This document shows positions 49,546-61,512 of a DNA stretch of 64,000 nucleotides, piece after piece (positions within the stretch are counted from its first letter, which is position 1; every line of letters begins with the position of its first letter). Location of the stretch: assembly GCA_021292105.1 (NCBI GenBank), contig CM037871.1:36013854-36077853 (forward strand), given 5' to 3'. The notes under the pieces were generated by a model. The model was not told the origin of the DNA and made no database searches. It was given only the letters and a program-made list of their open reading frames with translations. The position numbers and the translations under genes are program-made. The stretch is from Anadara kagoshimensis (Eukaryota; Mollusca; Bivalvia; Arcoida; Arcidae).

Positions 49546-50905
49546 TATATGACATATTTTTATTTTCCAACATGATTTGGAAAGGAAATATATAATGACT
49601 TGTTTGTTTCTTGTTGTTATTTATTTGTTAAACTTGGTTGTTATTGCAAAAACAGAGTGAAAAGAATCTATTAAAACAATCAAAAACTACCTAATGTATT
49701 TGTTGTTTCATTTTTATCTTACCTGGCTATAGCTAGCTGACCCTATCACATGGTGAAGTATGCAATCACCATTGTGTACATACATAACAATTAGATTTGG
49801 TGAGAAAGATCTTTGTTTGTGCAGATTAAAACTTACAGTCAGCTGTCACCAAGTGTTCAAAACTACCTGGGTCCAAGGTTCTGGACCTATTGATTTTTGT
49901 AAAGGTCTGATGGACCTGACATTTTTAACTGCATCATAAATGCTACTTTTTCTGTATGATAACATAATTGGACATAGACCATTGGACCTTTCAATAAAGA
50001 TATTGGACTTTCAAAACTTTTTGTGGGACCTGCAAAAATAAGGACAAAAGGAAAATTAGCTAAGGAATGATTGTGAAACTGGGCCTGGTTGACCTTGATC
50101 TACATTCAAGGTCACTGTAACCTGACGGAGTACAACAGTATTACACCCTCTTGCCAAAGGTCTAGGAATTTGTAACTTCAAATATAGCATTGTAGCAACG
50201 TAAGCTGTCTGACAACTAGAAAAGCGTCTTAACACCCTACAGTATAACGGAAATTTGGAGCCAGATTAAGATTCTACTTTTCCTCTTTATATCTGTATTT
50301 CTCAGAAATAAGTATTATTGCGTCGTAATTTGCGTGTTGAATTTTACTACACGCGAGAAATAACTGCCTCCGTTATTTGTAAGTATGATAAAAACGCGAC
50401 AAAGAAAGAATAAAAGTACACCGACTTTAGCGACTGTTTATGGATAAAAATCAAGTTCATAAATACAGTCTGCAGTCTGAGACGGAATTTTCAATTATAA
50501 TTTAATAATTTTAATAATTTCTGTTTAGTGTTGACCCTTTTTAATAATGCACGATAATGCACGCAAAAAGAATTTTTAAAAAGTCCATATGAAATTGACT
50601 CTAGTTTTAGAGACTGTGTTTTCACTAATTGCGATTTAATTTAATATATTTGTTATTTCGCTAGTGCATTTTAAAGACCTAAAGTATGTTTCTTTAGTAT
50701 TGTTTCTTTACAAACCTCCCTAGAATTTTCCTCTATAACCCTTAATTCATACCAAACAAATGGTGACAATGAACAGGCGTGTGTTGGTTAGTACGAAGTC
50801 AACATTCACACTTGATACCATATAACTCAGTGCCGTTTTATTTCCTTTTATTTATTGACATTTTCATTTTTGATTACACTGGCTATATACATACATTTAA
50901 GAAAT
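49546..50905. other. Gene-free stretch
   Basis: No recognisable coding sequence. A degenerate GGACCT/AGGTCC-rich patch around 49860-50040 may be an old repeat. Confidence 0.3.
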
Positions 50906-51054
50906 AATCAACATTTACCTGTGGTATATCGTCAAATAATACACGGGCCGGAGTTCACATGCGGAAGAATATATCACGAGGTGGCTTTTATTCGCCGCAT
51001 GTTAACGACGGCCCGTGTTTTATTCGACGATATACCACGGGAAAATGTTGATCA
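50906..51054. mobile_element. MITE-E: inverted-repeat element
   Basis: The left arm (TCAACATTTACCTGTGGTAT, ATCGTCAAATAATACACGGG) and right arm (CCCGTGTTTTATTCGACGAT, ATACCACGGGAAAATGTTGA) pair over about 70 bp with few mismatches. Inner CATGCGG and CCGCATG also pair, so nearly the whole element folds on itself. Confidence 0.75.
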
Positions 51055-52844
51055 TTTCAATTCTAACATGACTTAGATAAAAAGAATTGAAATAAACATT
51101 GCGAACTCTTTCTTCGGAAGAACATTTACTATTTATTTTCAAAAAGATCCATTGAAACAATTCGGCTGTTGAGATTAAACGAATTTATAAATGAACTGAA
51201 TTACGTCACAACCATTGTTCGCGGAACAAAGCATGATGTCATAAGATAAGCAAGGTAGTACGTCATTAACTGGAACAGCGATGGGTTAATCGTTTGTTAT
51301 ACCACGGTTGGCTCTCTTCATGTTTCACATGAAGGAAAACCCAGGTCATGTTAGAATACATATTCTTCTGAGATAGAGATTTCCCCTTGAAGAAACGATG
51401 AAAGAAATTTCTATCTTCACCTCCACGTGTTTATCTTCACCTCCACGTGCAGCTTTCGGTGACGTCACAATCAAAGGACAATTAAATGACGTCACGAGAC
51501 GTGGAGACATGACGTCGTCTTGCGGGAAAATGACACCCGAGTCTTCAACAATTAGATATTTTCACTGCGTTTCAAATGTTTATTTTGGGATATTAGAATA
51601 AATGGCTTTGTTTTCTAGTTTATACATATTGTATAAACCAAAATCAGGTACATTCTGTCCGATGGATTGGTCATATTTATTTTCATGTAAAACGTTAAAT
51701 AACAAAGTTAGATTTACAAAGATGGCGTCGATGTCGATGTGATTGATAATTCAAGCGAAAAAGCAAGCCTCGTCTCAGACTGAAATATTCAACCCCTCGG
51801 GTGAGATTTCCCTATCCTACATGGATACTCATGATAGATTCTATTATTATACCATTGTTGATTTTACAGCACTATACGGTAGGTTTTACCACAATTCCTC
51901 ATCAGTAGTGCTGGGACCAAAATTGTGAAACCATTTCTCCAAGAGGTTGAAATAATATCCAAAAGACCAAAATACATTTAACCAAACTTAGCTAAGGAAA
52001 TACTTTGCATCAGTGAGTAAACCTTACTTTTTGGGGCTTTTCAGAATAATCTTAGTAAATGTTTTCTGGGATTGCAGATTATTTTATTTCTTTTTAAGAA
52101 TTGTAATTTAAGCCATGATCATCTATGTAGTCTAAATTGTGATTATTCGTGTTGCAACGACATAGTCATGGAACATTTAGGGCTTTTGGTTTGCAAAGCA
52201 CATTGCAGCGCTAGACGGCCTTTTGGTATGTCATAAACATCTTACAATCCGCGATTTATATAAATGTTCACCTATTGGTGTTTTAGCTTAATGTTACAGA
52301 TGAAGAGGAACATAAATTATAACCTTGAAACAGATGATTGAATGGAATAATGGTGTTTGCACCCCAATGCTACTGTAATTTTAGATATCTCATTATTTAG
52401 AAACTAAACATTATTATTAAAAGACATGGAAAAAAATAAATCTATTTATAGGAAACCGAGAAATGTTAAGTATTACATGATGTGATTTATTTATCAAGAC
52501 CATCTGATGTAAGTTTTGTAATACCAGGGACAATACATACCTTCCCCAGTGACAATATACCTTTTCCGTTGACAGTACATACCATTCCCTTATTGTCACT
52601 GGTTATAAGGTGTTTGTGTACATGCATAAAGAAACTGTAGCGTAAATAAGACAATCACGTAACCATCAATTAACTGTATCATAATTAATTGGGCGATGCA
52701 TCGTAAGGTCAAATCAGCTATCACTATTGTGAAGAAAACATTCTTATATAGTAAACGAGTTAACCTAAGATGTCCATACATAAAAAATCAGATACTTTAA
52801 CTGTAATTAAGCACACCTCATTAAGTGTTTAAAATATTGCATTT

Positions 52845-52955
52845 TTCTTTTTTTATCTTTTGAAAGTGCACGTAGGGTTTGGAATGTTAAACATTGGATA
52901 TGGGGTATGTTGGAAGTAATTATAAAACGCACGCAAATTTGACTTAAATGTGATT
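52845..52955 (+). repeat. Direct repeat X, copy 1 (left of the 24-26 bp array)
   Basis: Shares 'TTTTTATCTTTT', 'GGTTAAAC/ATGTTAAAC', 'TGGAAGTAATTATAAAACGC' and 'ACGCAAATTTGACTTAAA' in order with 54670-54780. Confidence 0.6.
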
Positions 52956-52989
52956 ATGATGTACCATGGCATTCAAATTATAAAATTCA

Positions 52990-54110
52990 AATGTAGAATT
53001 TTGAAAAGAAATAAAGAACACTGAATAAAGAAACAAAGATCACAGAATAAGCAAAGTTAATAAAAGAACACACAGTAATCAAGAAACAAAGAACATAACA
53101 TAACAAAAGAAGCAAAGAACACAGCCAAAGGTAACCAGCGAAACAAAGAACACACAATAACCAGCGAAACAAAGAACACACAATAACCAGCGAATCAAAG
53201 AACACACACAATAACCAGCGAAACAAAGAACACACAATAACCAGCGAAACAAAGAACACAATAACCAGCGAAACAAAGAACACACACAATAACCAGCGAA
53301 ACAAAGAACACACACAATAACCAGCGAAACAAAGAACACACAATAACCAGCGAAACAAAGAACACAATAACCAGCGAATCAAAGAACACACAATAACCAG
53401 CGAATCAAAGAACACACACAATAACCAGCGAAACAAAGAACACACAATAACCAGCGAAACAAAGAACACAATAACCAGCGAAACAAAGAACACAATACCC
53501 AATTAAAAAGAACATAATGACCAGCGAAACGAAAAACACACAATGACCAGCGAAACAAAGAACACACAATAACCAGCGAAACAAAGAACACAATACCAAA
53601 TTAAAAAGAACATAATGACCAGCGAAACGAAAAACACACAATGACCAGCGAAACAAAGAACACACAATAACCAGCGAAACAAAGAACACACAATAACCAG
53701 CGAAACAAAGTACACACAATAACCAGCGAAACAAAGTACACACAATAACCAGCGAAACAAAGAACACAATACCAAATTAAAAAGAACATAATGACCAGCG
53801 AAACGAAAAACACACAATGACCAGCGAAACAAAGAACACAATACCAAATTAAAAAGAACATAATGACCAGCGAAACGAAAAACACACAATGACCAGCGAA
53901 ACAAAGAACACACAATAACCAGCGAAACAAAGAACACACAATAACCAGCGAAACAAAGAACACACAATAACCAGCGAAACAAAGAACACACAATAACCAG
54001 TGAAACAAAGAACACACAATGACCAGCGAAACAAAGTACACAATACCAAATTAAAAAGAACATAATGACCAGCGAAACGAAAAACACACAATAACCAGCG
54101 AAATCAAACT
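52990..54110. repeat. 24-26 bp minisatellite, about 45 units
   Basis: The unit is AACCAGCGAAACAAAGAACA plus CACAAT. Variants include GACCAGCGAAACGAAAAACA, AAAGTACA, CGAATCAAAG and a spacer AATACCAAATTAAAAAGAAC, which recurs several times and shows a higher-order repeat. Minus-strand frames through it look like Leu/Val/Cys-rich membrane proteins but are only repeat read-through. Confidence 0.95.
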
Positions 54111-54264
54111 TTCAATATGGAAAGAATATTGAGCGCCAACATATCAAACTACAAGAAAGAGTAGAATTGTCTTTAAACAAACTTCATAAGATCCTTTTAA
54201 AATATTTCAAGAAACATAAGACATTATTATGCATTAGGACGTTATGGAACATTTTGTAATGCAA

Positions 54265-54600
54265 GTAACAAGGTGACCTTTTGCCATCGTCCTTTTGTGC
54301 ATACACAGAAAGAAATTCAATATAACTAATGAACTCACGTATGCCGGGATGCTGTAATGTAAGACCAAACTAGTAATTAAGAATGAAGAAATAATTCTAA
54401 TGTAGTAAATGGGGTTACCACCATCCTTTCACATATTGCCCTTTTGTTCAGATACAGAAAGACACGACACCATAAAATACAGGCCAGGTCCTAACTAGTA
54501 GAGTAAATAATTAGGTGCTGCAGTGCTAGGCCAAAGAATCAAGAATGTTGGATTGCTGTTATGATATTATTTAAATGAAATGTAGTAAATAGAGTAACCA
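54265..54600. repeat. Diverged two-copy tandem duplication (about 165 bp)
   Basis: 54265-54425 and 54430-54600 share, in order, 'CCTTTTGTKCAKAYACAGAAAGA', 'GTAGTAAATRGRGT' and an intervening 'AAGAATGAAG/AAGAATGTTGG' segment. Much diverged. Confidence 0.5.
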
Positions 54601-54669
54601 TCCAAATCCCACGCATACAAACCTTTTTTCGCCATGTACACCTCATTTAGTATGTAAAGAATTATTATT

Positions 54670-54780
54670 TTATTTTTATCTTTTCTCATCGACAGTAGGG
54701 GTTAAAGGTTAAACATGTGATATTGAGTATCTTGAAGTTAATTGTAAAACACACGCAAAGTTTGTCTTAAAACGAAAACG
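54670..54780 (+). repeat. Direct repeat X, copy 2 (right of the 24-26 bp array)
   Basis: The partner of 52845-52955. It holds TTGAAGTTAATTGTAAAACA and CACGCAAAGTTTGTCTTAAA. Confidence 0.6.
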
Positions 54781-54934
54781 TTATTTGTCATAGGAAACAT
54801 GTATAGATAATACAATACGGAGGCCGACAAGTTGCAATTACAAGTCGGACATTTTAAGTATGACATAATAAACTGAATTTGGACATAACATAGTATTTTA
54901 TTAATTCTTCAATCCATGTTGAAATCATAATAAA

Positions 54935-55205
54935 AGATCTAAAACAAACATACAATTCATTACCAAATTACAATCTCAAACAAAATCATCTGAAGCTAGA
55001 GAAGCGTTAACAATAGAAAAATTGAATTCAGCACATTTGTCATATAGCTTCAAATGTTTTGTAGGTATAAGTGAAGATGACCTCTCAGGTTCACTAGGGT
55101 AGATTATTCAGAGATAGAACGCCAATTATGTATCTCAATATGGAGTTGAATGATTTGGTGACAGTGTTTATAATTGCGACATAACGTTTTGAAAAAACAT
55201 TTACC
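54935..55205 (-). mobile_element. Reverse-transcriptase relic, second copy of the 8-kb region
   Basis: Minus-strand frames give RYIIGVLSLNN (catalytic YIDD lost), then with a frameshift IIYPSEPERSSSLIPTKHLK, then LYDKCAEFNFSIVN. This is co-linear with YINDVLFLNN, AIYPLERE and HLKLYNKRDDFFFSIVN at 8025-8759. The similarity is also visible in DNA (GCTTCAAATG/GTTTCAAATG). The next 300 bp of the 8-kb copy are missing, but the 3' flank (AAAACAAACATACAA) is shared. It is a degraded, internally deleted copy. Confidence 0.65.
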
Positions 55206-56800
55206 AACTTCTATAAGACGTGTCATACCTGATTTTTGGCAGATCTTTCTGACATTCTGGCTAAATCACGCTAATATCAACACAACCCTTGTTAACTGCA
55301 ATTACCAAATAGACTAAGTAATTTAAACTTAAAATTACTTAACGTGTAATTACTAGTAAATTAATTTTTAACCCAATCTTAAATTATCCTTACGTATTTG
55401 TTACGTGAAGTAAAAGAATGTCCACTATGTTAATATACCAATAATTCTTACGTCAATCACGCCTGATTACGCTAATTATAATATACTTAAAGTTTCAAGG
55501 TCACGGTGATTAGGCTACGGAGCTTTTGAATGTAGGTTCATTATAATCATAGTATACTATTACAAACTTAATTGATAAAGTTATTATCATAAACTTAATT
55601 GATAAAATTCAATAACTAACTTAACAATTAGTTTTTGCACTACTTTTTCTATAATACGGTATCAAAAAGCAATACATTTTCTATAATATAAAACATTTTT
55701 TTACCACCAAAAGTCATTTTTAATAGAGGGATAAATATATTAAAGAATAACACAAAGTTTTTGTAAAATCTTCAATTACTTGAAATGTCAAGCAGAAAAC
55801 CCCTAAGTGACATGTACTTGATAATCTTTAGAGCACCAAGATGACACCACCATCGCCGAAGCCGTTGTCATCACCACCACCAACACCAATTCCATTATAA
55901 CAAAAAGAACAAGAATGCATGTGATCTCATTATGTAGAAAGCCATGGAAGGTTTTGCGTACAATTGACACCATAAAACCATTATTTGGTGAAAAAAACAT
56001 ACACGTAACAATACATTTTCTCAAGAATTTAGATTTGATAAAAACACGTTTTATCACATAAAAATTAAGACAACCTCATGTTCATAAAATGGAATAGGGT
56101 TAAAAGAAAATATATTCTATTCACCCACTCATCAGCCGTACACAAGAGAAGAAACTCCAACAAGTTGTACGTTCCCCATATTCAAGCTTTATCCTGTGGT
56201 TTATTTATGTGATCATGTTCAGGAGAGATCTGCGAAAGTATGGAAGAGTAGAGTAGACAGAGGTAATTGTGATTTACGCCACAATCATTTTATTCAGACG
56301 GTCAATTTTAGGGTGGTAGATCAGAGAAAAAGTACCTGCTCGAGCAAGATCCGAAACTAGAGGCTAGATGGGGGCAACAATTAGTTGCTAGTTGAAAAAC
56401 CGAAAGTGTTAAGTGATGATAAATTGTTATTGCAATAATCCGGTAGACATTTTTTTAGAATCTAAATGCTTTTAGTTGCATGGATTTTTATATATAATAA
56501 AATTAAATATAAAAAATTACACCTTTTTATTTCCTGCTAACGCTTCAGGCAGGTAAAATAAATTAAACTTGTTGATTTCATTTGACGTTACCATGTGGCA
56601 CTTAATGACGTCATTAAACAGGAAATATACTGTTATCATTTACCGTAGTCGCATATTAATAAATTAAAAAAAAACCCAGTAAAAATCTATAAAATTTATA
56701 TTTCTAGTCTGTATTGATAAATACATTGTTTGTGTACATTCGGGTAAACTATTTACAATTTACGTTTCATTTCGTCAATAATTCACTATGGTTGGTGTCC
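55206..56800. other. Gene-free stretch
   Basis: AT-rich. The minus frame 55803-56057 has no recognised domain. TGACGTCA occurs once near 56605. Confidence 0.35.
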
Positions 56801-56811
56801 ATCTCAAGCTC

Positions 56812-56900
56812 CGAAACAGCGCCCTACTCCTAGCTCCGTATGTCGCGAGGTAGAAAAGCATAAAAGAGATACGAATGTTGGCCGCTGTTCGGAGCTTGGT
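56812..56900. mobile_element. MITE-F copy
   Basis: CAAGCTCCGAAACAGCG and CGCTGTTCGGAGCTTGG are inverted ends, and the interior matches 37486-37574. Confidence 0.7.
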
Positions 56901-56922
56901 TTCCATCTGTCGAAAGTTTAAC

Positions 56923-56970
56923 ATGGAGTTAACGAGAAAGAGACGAACCTCGGCTGCCGTGTGGCTCCAG
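56923..56970 (+). CDS. Candidate first coding exon of an unidentified gene
   Basis: ATG in a favourable context (AACATGG) opens 16 codons, MELTRKRRTSAAVWLQ, ending at CAG/GTACGG, a fair 5' splice site. It lies 22 bp after a MITE-F and in a locally GC-richer patch. I did not find a downstream exon, so it may be chance. Confidence 0.2.
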
Positions 56971-57284
56971 GTACGGATAGATAGCTAAAGACTTAAAAGG
57001 TGCCAAGAGATAAATATAGCAGCTAACTAGATATAGATCTAGTCAAATATTTACAATTGAAATACCTTTACTTCAATAAAGTGACAACGACTAACTTCAT
57101 AGAGACATTGCTCCATGCGCTGATGACGTGATGACGTCAGATTCGAATGCTCACGTTGACGAACAGGAGACGACCCATTTTTATGAGAAGGTGCACCAAC
57201 TTCAAATTGTATTTCAAAATTGTTTTCTACCTAACATGGAAAATGTGGGACGGCAATAGATTACTTTTTATAAATATTGTAAAT

Positions 57285-57395
57285 CTAAGAAATAAGGTAT
57301 TTTTCCAATGTCTTTATGAACTTGCCTCGCGTTACAGCCCATTATACTTTGCAAGTTCATATAGACATTGGGAATTTACCTTATTTCTTAAATAC
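57285..57395. repeat. Inverted repeat, about 40-bp arms
   Basis: AAGAAATAAGGTATTTTTCC with AATGTCTTTATGAACTTGC, and GCAAGTTCATATAGACATTG with GGAATTTACCTTATTTCTTA, pair with a few mismatches around a 25-bp loop. A 103-codon + frame spans it but has no known domain. Confidence 0.7.
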
Positions 57396-57644
57396 TTGCA
57401 ATATGAGTGTATCTCATACAGAAGCAATTGTATTGCAATTCCTGTTGAAAGACAATAGGGGTCATGACCCTTGATGAGTATCAATTTTCCTGCAACATTA
57501 CGTCATGTCCCGCACAAGGGATCACGTGATCATGTGAGATAGCCGATCTCGCATGGCTAAAAACCCTATATCACACGAGCAGATATGGAAAAATAGCGCC
57601 AATGTACCAAATCTTTATTAAAAAAAAGAATTGTAAATATAAGA

Positions 57645-57816
57645 AATGACATTTCTGCTCATGGTATTTCAAGGGGTAATGAAAGATAGTGTGGCGCGTG
57701 CCAAATTAAAAATGAAGGGCTTAGCCCTTCATCGAATTTAAGCCCTTCATTTTGAATTTGGCACGCGCCACACTATCTTTCATTACCCCTTGAAATACCA
57801 TGGTCAGAATGTCATT
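57645..57816. repeat. Inverted repeat, about 78-bp arms
   Basis: AATGACATTTCTGCTCATGG to ATGAAGGGCTTA pairs with TAAGCCCTTCATTTTGAATT to GTCATT, with only a few mismatches. It includes the GC-rich block GTGGCGCGTGCC / GGCACGCGCCAC. The loop is about 15 bp and itself contains GCCCTTCA. Probably a foldback element or very stable cruciform. Confidence 0.85.
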
Positions 57817-58964
57817 TGTTAAACCAGGGGCCGAGATGAGCTGTAAATTCGGCCCTAATTCTTAAGCTCAATGTTAAACTTTCATCTGCACTGTACTTCA
57901 TTTTATTAATTCAGTATAAGTGTGTATATATTTTTTAAATTTTATATATATATTTCCATTTCTTATTTCTCACGTAACCCGGATGTTTACCGTCAAATAT
58001 TATGCAACTTTATGACCAGACAGACACATTGAATGCGTACAATGGATGTAAAATAGTTTTGATCGTTAAAGGTTAACAATATTATCCTTAAATTTCTATT
58101 ATATTTTCAAGGTTTGGTTTTATATTTATCCATAAATCTCTTTTGTAGTAAACAATGGGTTTTTAAAATTCAATTTGTACAAAAACAAACTCTTTTATTT
58201 TACCTATCAATAGATTATATAATATTTAATACCATTGATGTACCATTAAAAAGTCGCATAAAATACGATTTTAACTCCGCGCCTTATAGACAGCTATCTG
58301 CGTCGTTAATATATAGATATACGCACGTCACAAAGTGCGTTATAATAATTCTATTTCTCCAACTTGAACACAATCTTGTGGTGAAATACGTGCTATTTCG
58401 TGTTTTTATCATACACATGTCTTGAAAAAGTTAGCGCTCGTTTGGGGTACACTGTTGAAATGACATCCCATTTCATTTTATATGCATTTGGTCTACATTA
58501 AGAAAAGGGTTGTTCAAAATGAGTTTAACAATATATATATATATATATTGTATTTAATTTTGGAGATTTCACAGATGGCTGAATGGATATTCAATAAAAC
58601 CGAAAAATAGTTTTAAAAGTTCTTTTGGTTGACACAATTGAAATGGCATTATACTTCGGCTATAACTTGTTAAAATCATTATTGTTACCAGTGCCGATTT
58701 TTATATACTTTTTTATTCTGACTAATTTTCGGTGCAATTTTGAAAAAAAGCAAGCGCATGCTTTCTACAAACGTTTTGTTTTGTCATAATTATTGGTATA
58801 ATCTGGGTCTTTGACTCCTGAAAGTAGTAAATATTTCATGAAATTTTAGAAGTTGAATTACGATTAAAACGAAATAAAAGTTGATTTCCCACTTACCATT
58901 CCGAACCAATTGCAACCGGTGCCTGTATGACCTGGTGTTTAAGTTAATTTCCTGATTTTCAATT

Positions 58965-59050
58965 TTTACCGTCCAACCTGCATAAAAGGGCTGCTTATGA
59001 AAGTCAGTAGAATTGTATCGCATTTAGTCTTTAGTCATATTATTTGAACC
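58965..59050 (-). mobile_element. MITE-A fragment
   Basis: ACCGTCCAACCTGCATAAAA and GTAGAATTGTATCGCATTTA match one end and the interior of MITE-A; the other half is missing. Confidence 0.55.
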
Positions 59051-59322
59051 AGGCCCCAGTTTCACAATCATTCCTTAGCTAAGATTTTCCTTAACTTAAA
59101 TCTGGCAAAATTTCAAATCTTTATAATTTTGTTAATTTTCAAGATATTTAGAAATTCAAGGTGTCATTTTGAAGATCATTTCTAGATTAAAACATCTGCA
59201 TTTAGTTTTGACACAAATATTCACCAGTAGTTCCAAAAAGAGATTACAAAAATTTGCTAAAGTTAAGTTAAAGAAAACCTTAGCTAAGGAATGATTGTGC
59301 AACCATCGATGTAGATAAAAAA

Positions 59323-59433
59323 TAGACAATGTACGATCAAACCTGTATATAAAGACCACCTGTCCATAAAGACCACAATTACTGTTTCCCTTGGGCGGTC
59401 TTTATAGACAGGTTTGACCGTACATCGTCTATT
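59323..59433. mobile_element. Short MITE-A-like foldback element
   Basis: TGTACGATCAAACCTGTATA with TAAAGACCACC, and GGTCTTTATAGACAGGTTTG with ACCGTACA, are inverted. The outer flanks ATAGACAATG and CATCGTCTAT also pair. It has little interior beyond ACTGTTTCCCTTGGG. Confidence 0.75.
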
Positions 59434-60280
59434 TTATAGTTTATGATTAGATGGAAATAACCAATAAATTGGCAAGTTTGGGAAATACTAATTATGTATA
59501 TAGTTGTATGCCACTTAATATTTTTTGTTTAATTTACAATTTATGTCGAAATTTCTTTATAATTTTTTATTGACACTAAACCTTGGGAAGTTAAATACCA
59601 AGATCGGTGTGACATCCCATAAAGTGACAAAAAGAAAATGACAAATGTTTTAAAAACAAATTGCCGACGGATGTTTTAAGTTTGTGATAATAATAAACTA
59701 AGGATTACAACTTAAGATTGTCGAATTCTGGAATGGGAAAGACGAATCAAGATGTATTTTTATCATAATAGTCAGGGGGCAGATCCAAAAATGTGACACC
59801 CCCTAGTTTTTTTTTTGTTAAAAGCAGCAAATTGGTGGATCTTGTTGCCCTATGTACTTAGTTAGGCTAGGAATGTTTCCACCTTGACTTTTCCTTTTAA
59901 TGAAAATATGGCTGCCAATCCAAGATGGCCACCAAAAAGTCTAACTAAGTACATATAGGGCAATAAGATCCACAATGTTTCCTGCTTTTAACAAAAAAGT
60001 TTAGGGGGGTCAAAAAAGGAGCTACTTTTTGCGATATGCCCCTGACTATAATTCCTATTTAGAAATGTACTAATAAGTTTTCTACAGAAAGAGAAATTTA
60101 TATCCATTATATTAGAGTTCTCTCCCTTTACACATCGTCTACAAAGTCCTTTACGATCAACCCTTTTGATATTTAAATATTGTACTGAATTTTTTTCACA
60201 TGAGACCGGTGCCGACAGAAAATATTACAATATACATATAACTATATGTGAACTTGATAAAAACTGTTTTAATTTCCATC
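59434..60280. other. Gene-free stretch with one inverted patch
   Basis: Inverted phrases near 59770-59850 (GTTAAAAGCAGC, GGTGGATCTTGTTGCCCTAT) and near 59940-60010 (AGGGCAATAAGATCCACAAT, CTGCTTTTAACAAA) indicate a further old foldback repeat of about 290 bp. No gene is seen. Confidence 0.4.
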
Positions 60281-60282
60281 TA

Positions 60283-60460
60283 CAGTCAAACCTGTTTATA
60301 AAGGCCACCCAAGGGAACCAGTAAAAGTGGCCTATATGGGAAGGTGGCCTTTATATAAAGGTTAAATAATATGAATAAAGAACAATTGGGATACAATTCT
60401 ACTGGCCTTTATAAGCAGGTGACTCTTATATAGAGGTGGCCTTTAAGGCTGGTTGGACTG
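60283..60460 (+). mobile_element. MITE-A copy (best preserved)
   Basis: From CAGTCAAACCTGTTTATAAA to GGCTGGTTGGACTG, flanked by TA, with all interior signatures. Useful as the reference copy for the family. Confidence 0.85.
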
Positions 60461-61108
60461 TATCTTGTTAACCGTTTCTAGATACTGAAACATGTATGTA
60501 ATTCAATTCCCATTTTCTCATTTTTCATTCATTCTACTTCGTTCACTTAATGCAATGAAGGTCATTCGAAGTTCATAGAAAATTCGGTGAAAACCCTATT
60601 AATATTGCTGACATGACAGTAAACTTGACCGGGAATAGTTAGTTTATCACACAAAAGGAAAAACACTAATTATTTGAACACACATTCATGGCGTTTGATT
60701 GTCCTTTTGCTGTTATAATTTTTACGGATTGATCACGATTTCAAGCTAGAATCGGTAAATATAGCACAAACATACGTATTGTAATAACAATTACGACCAA
60801 TCAGCAGCATATATTACCAGATATTTCATGTAATGTTCTAAATAACCCTGATTCAGTTCGGTAAGATATCTAGAGACATTGCCTTATAAACTTATAAAAC
60901 GGTCGGATTTGTTAGTTTTTAAATGTTTTTACTAATGAATTACTAATTCGTCTGAGCGATTAAACTAATTCGTTCGAACGAAATACTAAGTAATATTTTA
61001 TGTGACCCTTCCACGCCGCCGTACTTAACAATATTCACACAAGAAATTAAACATACGAAACAAGTTCATTTTTGTAAATTTAATAATTGTGGAGATGGAG
61101 TAATGGAG

Positions 61109-61310
61109 TTTTAAGTCACAGTCAAGATTTTTTTCACTACACTTATATCGAAGTCCATGGTTGTTGGAGGAAAGCAGAGTGTCCTTAAACACCAACCTTC
61201 GGCAGTCGAACTGAAAAGCTTTGTCACACTTGGATCTGCCCGAGTTGGATTTAAACCTAGGCGATGGGTGGGCGCCATGACCCTGTAGACTATTCAGATA
61301 CTGGATTATG
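61109..61310 (-). repeat. SINE family 2 copy
   Basis: The minus-strand head reads CTACAGGGTCATGGCGCCCA followed by a B-box-like AGGTTTAAATCC. The tail is the segment GTCACAGTCAAGATTTTTTT / CACTACACTTATATCGAAGT shared with 25230. Confidence 0.5.
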
Positions 61311-61429
61311 ACTTATATTAATGAGGTGCAAAGAAAGGAATTTTCTCACAGACACATGTTATTTTGGGGAATTATAGTGGTTGTATTGTTGCACATTTTG
61401 TCTATAAATGCATTTTTTACGGTGGAAAA

Positions 61430-61512
61430 ATGTTATAAAATTTTCCTTAAATAAATTTGAGAAATGTTGATGTTATAAAATTTTCCTTAAATAAATTTGA
61501 GAAATGTTGATG
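61430..61512. repeat. Two-copy direct repeat (about 41 bp)
   Basis: ATGTTATAAAATTTTCCTTA plus AATAAATTTGAGAAATGTTG occurs twice in direct succession without visible mismatch. Confidence 0.85.

Noticed and set aside
52417-52781. Two short hydrophobic minus-strand frames as a receptor fragment
   Set aside because: No conserved receptor motif could be placed; chance hydrophobic reading in AT-rich DNA is as likely.
52987-54091. Overlapping minus-strand frames of up to 194 codons rich in Val, Cys, Phe and Leu that look like membrane proteins
   Set aside because: They are translations of the 24-26 bp minisatellite in three frames at once, with no start context or non-repeat domain.
57147-57458. 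103-codon + frame as a gene
   Set aside because: It spans the two arms of an inverted repeat and has no recognised domain.
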